DNA of 64,000 bases from Bremerella sp. JC817 (GTDB lineage: Bacteria > Planctomycetota > Planctomycetia > Pirellulales > Pirellulaceae). The position numbers and the translations under genes were made by a program. How positions within the stretch are numbered: position 1 is the stretch's first letter; the number at the start of each line of letters is the position of its first letter. The notes beneath the pieces were generated by a model. The model was not told the DNA's origin. It worked only from the letters and a program-made list of their open reading frames with translations, and searched no databases. Positions 55,754 to 64,000 of the stretch are shown here, in pieces. The DNA lies in assembly GCF_040718835.1 (NCBI RefSeq), contig NZ_JBFEFG010000274.1, positions 898,342 to 962,341 of the forward strand. The letters are read 5' to 3'.

Positions 55754-56025
55754 TATCGGGCGCTCCAAGGGGAATGAGAAGACTGGAGGATAGATAAAAA
55801 TACTGTAGTAGACGGAGGTTGTTGTTGCCAGTGTCCTGTCCCGTTAATTTGCAGTAGTCGAGACTTCACCTGACACCACTGTTACCTTATGAGGAAACAT
55901 CTTTGCGTGCAACGGAGTGTAGGTGAGCGCAGCGAACCGAAACGGAAGGGTACTGCAAGTTGAGGCCATTCGGTTTTAGGAAAGTGTCTTATGCTACGCC
56001 CTCCATCTTACTTTCTCAAAGTGTT

Positions 56026-57324
56026 GGTCCATCCGGCTTTTTCATGGGTACAAATTCAATCCTCCGCAGTGGAAGAAGATGGCCGTTTTGAAGTTTTCTC
56101 GGTTGCGGTAGCCTCCGACTCGGCGTTTGATGGCCATGATTTTGCTGTTGATGCCTTCCGCTACTGCGTTGGTAATTCCATGCGTGCAGTAGCTGACGAC
56201 ATTCGCCAGGCGTTCTTTGATCGTTCGAGCGACCTTCTTCATCGGCGCCAGCTTGGTGTGGATTACGCGGCGATACCAGTCTTTGAAATAAGTGGGCGCC
56301 GACGATGCATCGGCATGCTCCCACAGATCACGAAGCATTTCTTTGTAGGCCCACGCCTTGCCGGTTTCTAGCTGCAAGGTGAACGCCTGATCGAGTTGCG
56401 ACTGCTGCTTTTCGGTGAGGTTCTCTTGGCTCTTTAGCCACACGTATTTTGTTTTTGCCAAACGATGATCGTCTGCTTGCTGCAGCTGGCGATGTTCGCC
56501 TTTGCGAACCTGATCGACCGCCTTAGTCGCTAACTGCATCACATGAAAACGGTCGTGCACGATCTTCGCTTCGGCCAGGGGAATGGTTTGCTGAGCCGCG
56601 TGGACATAGGCCTGGCACATGTCCATCGCAATCGCTTCAACCGAGGCAATTTGTTCATCAGAAAGCTGCGAAAGACAGGCAATTCCGCTCTCGGTGTCGT
56701 GCCCGTCGGCGATCGCTTCGACCGTGCTGGCATCGAGATCGTACAGCAACGTGATGTAGTTGTGCCCCTTGGCGAACGCCTTTTCGTCGATGCCGATTCG
56801 CGGCTTCGGCTGGGCCTGCTTGCGCAGCTTGCCGCGTGCGACGGCACGTTGAATGACGTTCCAAGTTTGGTCCCAGTTGGTTCGCAGAATCTGCATCGCT
56901 CCGGTCACCGTTTGCGTGGCCAGCAGCACGTCGATCGCCAGCCGCTCGAAGAGAATTGTGAAGCGGCTACCCTTCTCGGCCCACGACACGTCTGCCTGCT
57001 TGACGCCATGCTGCGGACAATTCACCCGCGGCACGGCAGCATGCAAAATGGTCTTAAACTGGCAACTGTCCAAATGCCGCCAACTCCGCTGCGGAGCGTG
57101 ATCGTAACAGGCCAGCTTGGCATCGCACTCAGGGCAACAAAACTTGGTGCCGGGCGGGTGTTCGACATGCACATCAATCTGCTGCCGATCCACATCAAGC
57201 GCCACCTGCGACACAAACCACGGCGACTTCAGGCCCAAAAGGTGCTGGTAAAGTTCTTTGTCTTGCATGAATGCTTCTCCTTCTCGGAGAATTCTAGCAG
57301 ACCCATGAAAAAGCCGGATGGACC
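56026..57324 (-). mobile_element. ISL3-family insertion sequence, 1299 bp
   Basis: Perfect 24-bp terminal inverted repeats at 56026-56049 and 57301-57324 (starting GGTCCATCCGGC) enclose one intact transposase gene. The eight bases on each side differ (AAAGTGTT against TAATATTT), so no target duplication is seen; a rearrangement after insertion is likely. The right end abuts the last codon of RHS2. Confidence 0.92.
56042..57268 (-). CDS. ISL3-family transposase, intact
   Basis: 408 residues. N-terminal zinc-finger part (FCCPECDAKLACYDHAPQRSWRHLD, then VNCPQHGV), then the DDE domain: GIDEKAFAKGHNY, AIAMDMCQAYVHA with VHDRFHVMQL, and a C-terminal AVAEGINSKIMAIKRRVGGYRN. These are the classical ISL3 transposase motifs with the acidic residues in place. 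No frameshift or stop, unlike the neighbouring IS copies, so this insertion is recent or still active. Confidence 0.93.
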   Translation of the reverse strand: MQDKELYQHLLGLKSPWFVSQVALDVDRQQIDVHVEHPPGTKFCCPECDAKLACYDHAPQRSWRHLDSCQFKTILHAAVPRVNCPQHGVKQADVSWAEKGSRFTILFERLAIDVLLATQTVTGAMQILRTNWDQTWNVIQRAVARGKLRKQAQPKPRIGIDEKAFAKGHNYITLLYDLDASTVEAIADGHDTESGIACLSQLSDEQIASVEAIAMDMCQAYVHAAQQTIPLAEAKIVHDRFHVMQLATKAVDQVRKGEHRQLQQADDHRLAKTKYVWLKSQENLTEKQQSQLDQAFTLQLETGKAWAYKEMLRDLWEHADASSAPTYFKDWYRRVIHTKLAPMKKVARTIKERLANVVSYCTHGITNAVAEGINSKIMAIKRRVGGYRNRENFKTAIFFHCGGLNLYP

Positions 57325-60300
57325 TAATATTTCTTTATCGCACCCACCTGAACCAAAGCAATTGTCTGGTGCCATCGCTCTGATACAACTTCTGAATACG
57401 GCTCCCAAGTATTCCAGTGTCTACCACATTCCACATAAATCGGAGTTACCGTAATACTCATGGATGCTCCTACTTCAATGTTCCGCCTGCCAATTGGGCC
57501 CCATTCCCCGCCCCAATCACCTTGCGGATTGCCATCTATACTTGCAGTGACCAATCCATATCCAAACCATCCCTCCTTAACCTGAATGCTTACATCCATA
57601 GCCGCTCCCACAATAATTTGCTGGAAATTAAAGTTCGTTGGCCATTGTGATGGTCTTGGGGCGTCGATTTCCTTAGTTTCCGTCTTTGAGGTCAATGGAT
57701 GACTCCACAGCATGTCCGACTCGTATATATCCAACTTTGCCTCTATCCTAAACCGCTCCAGATCATACCGCGTCTTGTACAGCCATGGTCTGTATTTTGT
57801 TTCCGGGAATTGGTCTTTAGTAATCGACCCCTTCAGGCCTACCCTGATGGTGTCAACGTATCCCGAGGCATTCTGATAGCTGATGGTCGAAGTTACGGCA
57901 GATATTCCTAAATCCAAAAACGTCAACACAGTTCCCGCATCTGAAATCGCTTGCCATGCTGTATATCCCTCTACAATTTGATTTCCAGATGGATCTAGGT
58001 GCCTCAGCGATGAGTTATGAACATACCGAAGAAGATTCGCATCCCCCGCCTCAAACCCAAGCGGATCTTCGCCAGTCCATCGGCCAGTCAAAGCATCATA
58101 GTACCTCGCTCGGTTGTACTGCAGACCACTCTCTTCATCCCGTTCCCGCCCAGTAAACGCAAACAGGAAGTCCACCGACGAGTTCGTTTCCGACGTGATG
58201 TTGCCATAGGCATCGTAGGCCAGGTGGTTCTGGGCCGTGGTGGTATTCGTGCCGCTGTCGTAGTCGACCACATCGCGTACCGTGCCCAGGTGGTCGGTTA
58301 GTGCCCAGAGGGCATCTCCCGCAGAAGCCGTGCTGGTGACTTCTTCGCTGGCCAGGATCTGGTCGACGTTGGCTCCGTAGAGGTAGCGGTCGGTCAGGTC
58401 TTCAGCTTCGTCGAAGCGGAGGAGCATGTGATCTCCGGCGGCGCCTCGTTCTTCTCGTAGACCATCGTAGATGTAGATTTCTTCGGTGGCGGTGCCGCTG
58501 CCGGCTCCGTCGGCGTCGACTGTTTTCACGATGCGGCGATTGAAGATGTCGTAGGTGTAGTCGACCTCGTGGGTGACCGTGCCGCCGCTGGTTTTCGTGG
58601 TGATGTTCACCAGGCGGTTACGGTAGTCCCACGTGTATTCGATCACTTCACCGGTGCTGATGTTCGTCTTGGTGAGGCGGTTTCCTTCGTCATCGTACGT
58701 ATAGTTGAACGTTCCGTCCGACAGAAGCTGATTGTTGTCACCAGTCGAATACCCGCCGCCGGTTCGGTTGCCGTTTTCGTCGTAGGTGTACGACTCGTCG
58801 CCGGTCGTGCCGGTGCGATCGGCTCCGGTCAGTTGGTCGGTGTCGTCGTAGCTGTAGTCCGCATCTTCAGCGGAGTAACCGTAGACCGAGAACGCGGTCA
58901 AGCGGTTGCCTTCGTCGTAGGCGTAGGTGTACCCGGCCAGCGTGCTGGAACTGCCGTCGGTGTGGGTGATGCTGGTGATTTGATCGGCATAGTCGTAGCC
59001 GTAGGTGGTCGTGGCGACCAGGTCACTCCCAGCCAGGTTGGCGTAGCGAGTGATCGAGGTAAACTGCCCCTTATCTTCGGCATCGTAGGCGAAGTCGACA
59101 CGCTTCTCGGCGACCGCATTGCCGCCGACCTGACCACTTTGAGTGACCTGGGTCATGCGGTTGTAGTAATCGTAGGCGTAGTTGTTCACCAGATCGTCGG
59201 TGCCGTCGATCTCGGCGGTAAGGCTCGTGCGGCGGCCGAGGGCGTCGTACGCTTCGTCGATCACGACGTCGAAGCCCAGGGCGGCCAGGTCGTGCTCGGT
59301 GCTCGTATTGCGGCCAAGGTTATCGTAGGTGAACGTGTAGGTTGCCTGCGAATCGCTGGCTTCGGTCAACTGCGACGCGGCGTCGTACGCGTAGCTGAGC
59401 GTTTCGACAACGGTCGCTCCGTCCATCCACTTTTCGGTGGTCCGGCGCTGCAGGTTGTCGTACTCGTAGGCAGTGACTCGGCCGTTACGGTCGGTGTATT
59501 CGACCACATTCCCAGCAGCATCGTACTTGTAGCTTCGCGTGTCGTTCAACTCGTTCGTGTTGGTGAGCATCCGGTTGAGCTTGTCGTACGTCCAGGTCGT
59601 CGTGTTCTCTTCCGGATCGGTCAGTGTCAGACGATTGCCGTTGGCGTCGTAGGTGTACTCGGTCTCGCCACCTTCGGCATCAGTCTTCTTGATCAACCGG
59701 CCGAGGTTGTCGTATGCGTAGCTGGTCGAATTGCCGAGACGATTCGTTTCCGTCAACATGCGACCGACGGCATCGTACGTATAAACGGTCCAGGCTGCCA
59801 ACCCACTGCCCACGCCATCGGGATCTGGCATCGTCATCTTGGTGAGGCGGCCCAGATCGTCGTACTCATACGAAGTAGTACCATCGAGGGTGGTCATGCT
59901 GACCATGTCTCCCTCGTTGTCGTAGGCGTAGGTAGTGGTCGGTGCCGAAAGAGGTCCGGCCCCATCGGGATCTGGTTCGGTGATCGATATCTGACGTCCC
60001 AGGGCATCATACGTGTAAGTCGTGGTGCCGTTTGGATCGGTCATCGTGGCGACCTGGCCAGCGGCGTTGTATGTGTAGCTGACCGTCTGCGAAGCAGCAT
60101 CGGTCACGCTGGCCAGTTGCCCGTCGGCATTGTAGGTGTAACTGGTCATCGGCGCGGTGAGTGCCCCAGCCCCATCCGGATCGGGCAGGGTCACCGTCAG
60201 TTGACGCCCCATGTTGTCGTAGGTGTAACTGGTCGTGCGGCCAAGCGGATCGGTCGTGCTGAGCAGTTGGCCTGCGGCGTCGTAGCTGTAGGTGGTCTCA

Positions 60301-63300
60301 GGGGCGGTCAACGCTCCCGCGCCGTCGGGATCAGGCAGAGTCACCTTTATCTGCCGACCGAGGTTGTCGTACTCGTACGTCGTCTCGTTCCCCAGTTCGT
60401 CGGTCATACTGATTAGCTGACCCGCGGCGTCGTACTCGTACGAAACCTCGGGCGAAGTCAACGCCCCGGCACCGTCCGGATCGGCATAACGGACCTTCGT
60501 TTGACGGCCCAGGTCGTCGTATTCGTAGGTCGTCACGCCGCCGTTAGGATCAGTCATGCTGACCTGCTGACCGAATTCGTCGTAAGCGTACAACGTTTCC
60601 GGCGAAGTGAGCGCACCGGCTCCGTCCGGATCAGGCGAAGTGATTTTCACGACACGATTCAATGCATCGTATTCATAGGCGGTCACGTTGCCGAGGGCAT
60701 CGGTCTCAGTCAGGACGTTGCCAGCGTCGTCGTAGGTGACGCTGCTTACCGGGGCACTTGCTCCGCCCACTCCATCCGGATCAGGCAGGGTGGTACTCGT
60801 GCGGCGGCGACGGTTGTCGTAGGTGTACGAGGTGGTTCCCTTCGGAGTGGTGATCGAACCGACCTGGCCGGAGGCAGTGTAGGAGTAGGTCGTCACCAAC
60901 GCGATCAGCGAACCCACGCCATCGGGATCGGCCGTGGTGATTGTTTCGAGGCGATTGAGCTCGTCGTAGGTATAGGTGGTGGTGCCGAGTTCGGTCGTTT
61001 CAGTCAGCTTATTCCCTTCGGAATCGTAGGTGTAACTGACCGTCGTGCCGTCGAAGTTCGTCTTGCTGGCTACGCGTCCGAACAGGTCGTACGTGGTGGT
61101 GCTGGTCAGCGACTCCAGTGCTCCGACACCATCGGGGTCTGGCATAGTGACCGAGATTTGCCGACCCAGGCTATCGTACGCATAGGTCGTGACACGACCG
61201 AGCGGATCAGTGACGGTCAGTACACGCCCGGCGTCGTCGTAGGTGTACGAAGTAACGGGAGCCGACAGCGGGCCAGCCCCGTCAGGATCGGCCTGGATGA
61301 CGGAAGTCAACTTGCCATCGGTGTAGGCATTGGTAGTGACGTTGCCTAGGGGATCGGTCACCGTCAGTTGATTCCCATCGGAATCGTAGGTGTACGAGGT
61401 GACCGGGGCGCTGAGCGGGCCGGTGTCATCCGGATCTTCCTCGGTGACAGAGCTGAGTCGCCCGTACGCGTCGTAGGCATAGGTGGTCGTGCGGCCGTTG
61501 ATCGACTCGGTCGCCTTCTTGCCCTGGGCGTTGTAGGTGTACGTGGTCACCGTCGCAGACAGTGGGCCGGCTCCGTCGGGATCAGCCGAAGTGATCGTCA
61601 ACTGCCGACCGAGATCGTCGTAGGTATACGTTGTCGTATTGCCCAGTTCGTCGGTCTGGGTAAGCATATTTCCGTCTGAGTCGTACGTCGTCGAAGTCGA
61701 AGCTTCATCCGCCGTGCCCACCGCGTAAGTAGTCGAAGTGCGGCGACCATTCACGTCGTAAACGTACTCGGTCACCATCCCATCCGCCGCTGTCACCGAT
61801 TCGACCATCCCCTGCGGCGGATCGGTGACCCAGAACGGAGCATCGGTGTAGGTGTACGTGTTGGTAAGGTCATCTGTCTCCAGATTGATCCCATCATCAA
61901 TCAGCCCGATCACCTTTGTCTCGGTAAGCATCAACTCGTACGTCGAGTCGTACGTCCAAGTCGTGATGTTCCCCTCCGCATCGGTGTACTGGATCGGCTG
62001 ATTCCAGGTGGCATGATAAACCCAAGTCCGTACCGACTCGTCAGGCAGCGTCTCGGTCAGCTTATTGCCGCGCGAGTCGTAGGTGTACTCGTAAACCGGC
62101 GACTGCAACGGACCTTCGCCATCGGGGTCTGGGAGGATTTTCTTGAGAAGGAGACCATGGGAATCTCGGATATAGAGTGTTTCATTGCCCTCGGCATCGA
62201 TTTCGCGCGTGACATTTCCAAAGCGGTCGTACGCATATTGTGTCGTCTCTCCGTCTGAGCTAACCGACTCTAAGGCATCCCCACTATAATCTGATGCGGT
62301 GGAAGCAATCTGGGAAGAAGTGTAAGTGGTTGCCCCACCATTACTGGCCGTTTCCGAAGCAAGATATCCAAGGGAATCGTAAGTCCACGTAGTGACGCTA
62401 CCATCGGGCAAAGTGCGAGAGGTTAATTGGCTATTAGAGTTGTAAGCGTAGGTAGTCACGAGTGCCGACAGGGGGCCACTTCCATCAGGGTCGTTGCGAG
62501 TCGCGGTCGTCAGCAGGCCGCCACTATAACCGAAGGAGACGAACTCCCCCGAGGTATTGGAGGCCTGCAAAATTTTGCCAAAGGTATCGTAACTAAAGTT
62601 ATACGTGATTGTCGGAGCCACCACGGAAGTGATCTTCCGCAGGCTATTGATTGTTGTGAAGTAGTAGTGAGTTTCTCTACCGCGGGAGTCTGTCTTACTG
62701 ATGATCTCGCCCGTAGCGTTGAAGAGAAATTCGGTATTGCTGTCGTCGACGAATGTGAAACCAGAGGCAGTTGCCGTCAGCGTGCCGTGACTTTCTCCGC
62801 TAGCAAGATACCCGCCGGAACCATCGTTTTTATAGTAGTTTCCGTTAACAACAACCCCTTCTTCGTGAACCTGTGCCTTGGGAATGTTGCTTACGGTCGA
62901 ATCCGACTTCGCGAAGTTCACGATATCGGTAAACACCATCTGGCTTGAGTCGCCATCGCCATCCAGGCGATTCTCATTGTTAGAAAGCGTGACTCGAAAT
63001 TCCGCACTTTCCGCGTTGGCCGGAAAGAGACTCCTCGAAAATACAAATCGAAACCGGCTTACCGCGGACTGCTCGTCATTGATGACATCGACGGTGAACC
63101 AATTCTGCTTTGATTGAGGCGAGATGGATTCGTTCGAGCCTGTGAATTCGATTTTCATCGTCAATTCGGCTTCGGACAAAATCCAGTCGTAATTAACCCA
63201 CAACGTATCGATTTGAACGTCGTAGGCAATGACGATATCTCCAGATTGGTTGATCTCCACATCGTGACCGCAACCACACCCTTCGTTGATCGTATTGCCA

Positions 63301-64000
63301 TTGTTCGCGTTCGTCGTCGCGCGATTGGAAGTGGCATAGAAACTACCGTCAGCAACAACGATATCCATGGATCCATAGTCACCCACATCGTAGTAGCCCG
63401 TGTCGACGACCATCAGAGACAACGTCTCCGTACCCTCAACTTTGGCATCTTGTGCAAAGTTGATGTCGAATTCTCCGGTGGTGTATAGGGATATTTGATT
63501 GCCGGAGAATGAGATTTGCCCCGAGCCCCCTGAAACCCAGGTAATGCTTTGAATGTCGCTTTCATCCATACCTGAAAGGGTGATGATGATGGGGGAACCA
63601 AGGGGAGCACCTGGCTCCCATTCCTCCATATCCACAATAACTCGCTCGTCACCCTCATAGTTCGCAAAATACCCTGACGCCTGGCCGCTACCAGATAGCC
63701 AGTCTAAGTGTCCCGAGATGCCAACCTCGGGAATTTCATCTTCTCCTGAACCGGAACCTTCACCGGAACCTTCACCGGAACCTTCACCGGACCCTTCACC
63801 GGAACCTTCACCGGAACCTTCACCGGAACCTTCACCGGAACCTTCACCGGACCCTTCACCGGACCCTTCACCGGAACCTTCACCGGAACCTTCACCGGAA
63901 CCTTCACCGGAACCTTCACCGGAACCTTCACCGGAACCTTCACCGGAACCTTCACCGGAACCTTCACCGGAACCTTCACCGGAACCTTCACCGGAACCTT
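57324..64000 (-). CDS. Giant RHS/YD-repeat protein (RHS2), 5' end off window
   Basis: More than 2200 residues. The frame stays open upstream of 63635 through [22 protein letters not shown] and a Gly-Ser-Gly-Glu repeat to the window edge, so the true N-terminus lies beyond 64000. The parts are: GSGE linker, beta-rich domains (to about 62900, with a CGCG motif like that of RHS1), YD repeats nearly identical to RHS1 (62225-58675), a diverged repeat section, the RHS core ([28 protein letters not shown] to DPSGN near 57985), and a ~220-residue unique tip (57324-57985). The stop TAG shares its last base with the ISL3 end, so the tip may be shortened and its downstream partner gene lost. Confidence 0.88.
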   Translation of the reverse strand, partial: GSGEGSGEGSGEGSGEGSGEGSGEGSGEGSGEGSGEGSGEGSGEGSGEGSGEGSGEGSGEGSGEGSGEGSGEGSGEGSGEGSGSGEDEIPEVGISGHLDWLSGSGQASGYFANYEGDERVIVDMEEWEPGAPLGSPIIITLSGMDESDIQSITWVSGGSGQISFSGNQISLYTTGEFDINFAQDAKVEGTETLSLMVVDTGYYDVGDYGSMDIVVADGSFYATSNRATTNANNGNTINEGCGCGHDVEINQSGDIVIAYDVQIDTLWVNYDWILSEAELTMKIEFTGSNESISPQSKQNWFTVDVINDEQSAVSRFRFVFSRSLFPANAESAEFRVTLSNNENRLDGDGDSSQMVFTDIVNFAKSDSTVSNIPKAQVHEEGVVVNGNYYKNDGSGGYLASGESHGTLTATASGFTFVDDSNTEFLFNATGEIISKTDSRGRETHYYFTTINSLRKITSVVAPTITYNFSYDTFGKILQASNTSGEFVSFGYSGGLLTTATRNDPDGSGPLSALVTTYAYNSNSQLTSRTLPDGSVTTWTYDSLGYLASETASNGGATTYTSSQIASTASDYSGDALESVSSDGETTQYAYDRFGNVTREIDAEGNETLYIRDSHGLLLKKILPDPDGEGPLQSPVYEYTYDSRGNKLTETLPDESVRTWVYHATWNQPIQYTDAEGNITTWTYDSTYELMLTETKVIGLIDDGINLETDDLTNTYTYTDAPFWVTDPPQGMVESVTAADGMVTEYVYDVNGRRTSTTYAVGTADEASTSTTYDSDGNMLTQTDELGNTTTYTYDDLGRQLTITSADPDGAGPLSATVTTYTYNAQGKKATESINGRTTTYAYDAYGRLSSVTEEDPDDTGPLSAPVTSYTYDSDGNQLTVTDPLGNVTTNAYTDGKLTSVIQADPDGAGPLSAPVTSYTYDDAGRVLTVTDPLGRVTTYAYDSLGRQISVTMPDPDGVGALESLTSTTTYDLFGRVASKTNFDGTTVSYTYDSEGNKLTETTELGTTTYTYDELNRLETITTADPDGVGSLIALVTTYSYTASGQVGSITTPKGTTSYTYDNRRRRTSTTLPDPDGVGGASAPVSSVTYDDAGNVLTETDALGNVTAYEYDALNRVVKITSPDPDGAGALTSPETLYAYDEFGQQVSMTDPNGGVTTYEYDDLGRQTKVRYADPDGAGALTSPEVSYEYDAAGQLISMTDELGNETTYEYDNLGRQIKVTLPDPDGAGALTAPETTYSYDAAGQLLSTTDPLGRTTSYTYDNMGRQLTVTLPDPDGAGALTAPMTSYTYNADGQLASVTDAASQTVSYTYNAAGQVATMTDPNGTTTYTYDALGRQISITEPDPDGAGPLSAPTTTYAYDNEGDMVSMTTLDGTTSYEYDDLGRLTKMTMPDPDGVGSGLAAWTVYTYDAVGRMLTETNRLGNSTSYAYDNLGRLIKKTDAEGGETEYTYDANGNRLTLTDPEENTTTWTYDKLNRMLTNTNELNDTRSYKYDAAGNVVEYTDRNGRVTAYEYDNLQRRTTEKWMDGATVVETLSYAYDAASQLTEASDSQATYTFTYDNLGRNTSTEHDLAALGFDVVIDEAYDALGRRTSLTAEIDGTDDLVNNYAYDYYNRMTQVTQSGQVGGNAVAEKRVDFAYDAEDKGQFTSITRYANLAGSDLVATTTYGYDYADQITSITHTDGSSSTLAGYTYAYDEGNRLTAFSVYGYSAEDADYSYDDTDQLTGADRTGTTGDESYTYDENGNRTGGGYSTGDNNQLLSDGTFNYTYDDEGNRLTKTNISTGEVIEYTWDYRNRLVNITTKTSGGTVTHEVDYTYDIFNRRIVKTVDADGAGSGTATEEIYIYDGLREERGAAGDHMLLRFDEAEDLTDRYLYGANVDQILASEEVTSTASAGDALWALTDHLGTVRDVVDYDSGTNTTTAQNHLAYDAYGNITSETNSSVDFLFAFTGRERDEESGLQYNRARYYDALTGRWTGEDPLGFEAGDANLLRYVHNSSLRHLDPSGNQIVEGYTAWQAISDAGTVLTFLDLGISAVTSTISYQNASGYVDTIRVGLKGSITKDQFPETKYRPWLYKTRYDLERFRIEAKLDIYESDMLWSHPLTSKTETKEIDAPRPSQWPTNFNFQQIIVGAAMDVSIQVKEGWFGYGLVTASIDGNPQGDWGGEWGPIGRRNIEVGASMSITVTPIYVECGRHWNTWEPYSEVVSERWHQTIALVQVGAIKKY
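58675..62225. repeat. RHS core, right copy of long inverted repeat
   Basis: Near reverse complement of 20970-24515. Outside this block the two RHS proteins diverge sharply: different N-terminal domains and different C-terminal parts. Boundaries by eye. Confidence 0.85.
63751..64000. repeat. 12-bp tandem repeat, ~21 copies
   Basis: Unit CCGGAACCTTCA on the plus strand, running to the window edge. On the minus strand, in the RHS2 frame, it reads GGT GAA GGT TCC (Gly-Glu-Gly-Ser). Three units have CCGGACCCTTCA, which is silent (GGT to GGG). No other variants. It encodes a flexible acidic linker and is a likely site of copy-number change. Confidence 0.93.

Noticed and set aside
58569..61679. 615-, 282- and 103-residue open frames on the plus strand inside RHS2
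   Set aside because: Same antisense artefact as in RHS1; the amino-acid pattern VVVGVxG is the reverse reading of the TYTYD repeats.
63704..63991. Open frame coding a VKVP repeat on the minus strand
   Set aside because: It is another frame of the 12-bp repeat; the frame that joins RHS2 reads Gly-Glu-Gly-Ser.
63751..64000. Possible CRISPR array
   Set aside because: Unit is 12 bp with no spacers and lies in a reading frame; no cas genes in the window.

Overview
The window looks like chromosomal DNA of a planctomycete, probably a Pirellulales member of the Blastopirellula/Bremerella kind. This is inferred from family signatures: an LETRCLL-type (LEPR-like) N-terminal signal motif on a giant RHS protein, an SHD1-domain lipoprotein, an RFSLRAL-type membrane anchor, 2-phosphosulfolactate phosphatase, and moderately GC-rich DNA. 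No database search was possible, so all names rest on motifs recognised by eye.

Layout. (1) 1-3032: the end of an integrated element carrying two tandem large serine recombinases; the second reads into the 3' end of tRNA-Pro(GGG), a likely attachment site. (2) 3244-13565: ordinary chromosomal genes (comB, TM2 protein, JmjC-like protein, Mn-type superoxide dismutase, lipoproteins, TPR protein, diguanylate cyclase, tRNA-Asp) with three roughly 95-bp palindromic repeats behind the tRNA. (3) 14251-35018: a defective prophage or phage-like island: tyrosine integrase, csrA, a replication-type protein, small zinc-binding proteins, a papain-like cysteine peptidase, Nu1-like small terminase, large terminase, gpW-like protein and a truncated portal; capsid and tail genes are absent. 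A 2258-residue RHS protein (RHS1) and an overlapping TPR gene sit inside it as cargo. (4) 35389-46320: a defence island on the minus strand, six closely packed genes in the order hsdR, TIR-like/TPR gene, hsdM, hsdS, mcrB, mcrC. (5) 46480-57324: a graveyard of toxin and IS fragments: an orphan HINT-nuclease toxin tail with its SMI1/KNR4-type immunity gene, both frameshifted and the toxin also split by an ISAs1-type element; IS3, IS66 and ISAs1 scraps; a serine recombinase with an in-frame stop; an intact ISL3 element. (6) 57324-64000: a second giant RHS protein (RHS2) on the minus strand, running off the window through a 12-bp tandem repeat.

How the parts relate. The defence genes pair type I restriction-modification, which cuts unmodified DNA, with McrBC, which cuts modified DNA, and place a putative TIR-like effector between the restriction and modification subunits. 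RHS1 and RHS2 share an approximately 3.5-kb, nearly identical YD-repeat core in opposite orientation, so about 34 kb lies between long inverted repeats. That span contains both C-terminal tips, the orphan toxin/immunity remnant and the defence operon. Recombination between the cores would exchange tips and flip the island. The two strongest candidates for something undescribed are the hsdR-TIR/TPR-hsdMS-mcrBC operon and this invertible RHS arrangement.
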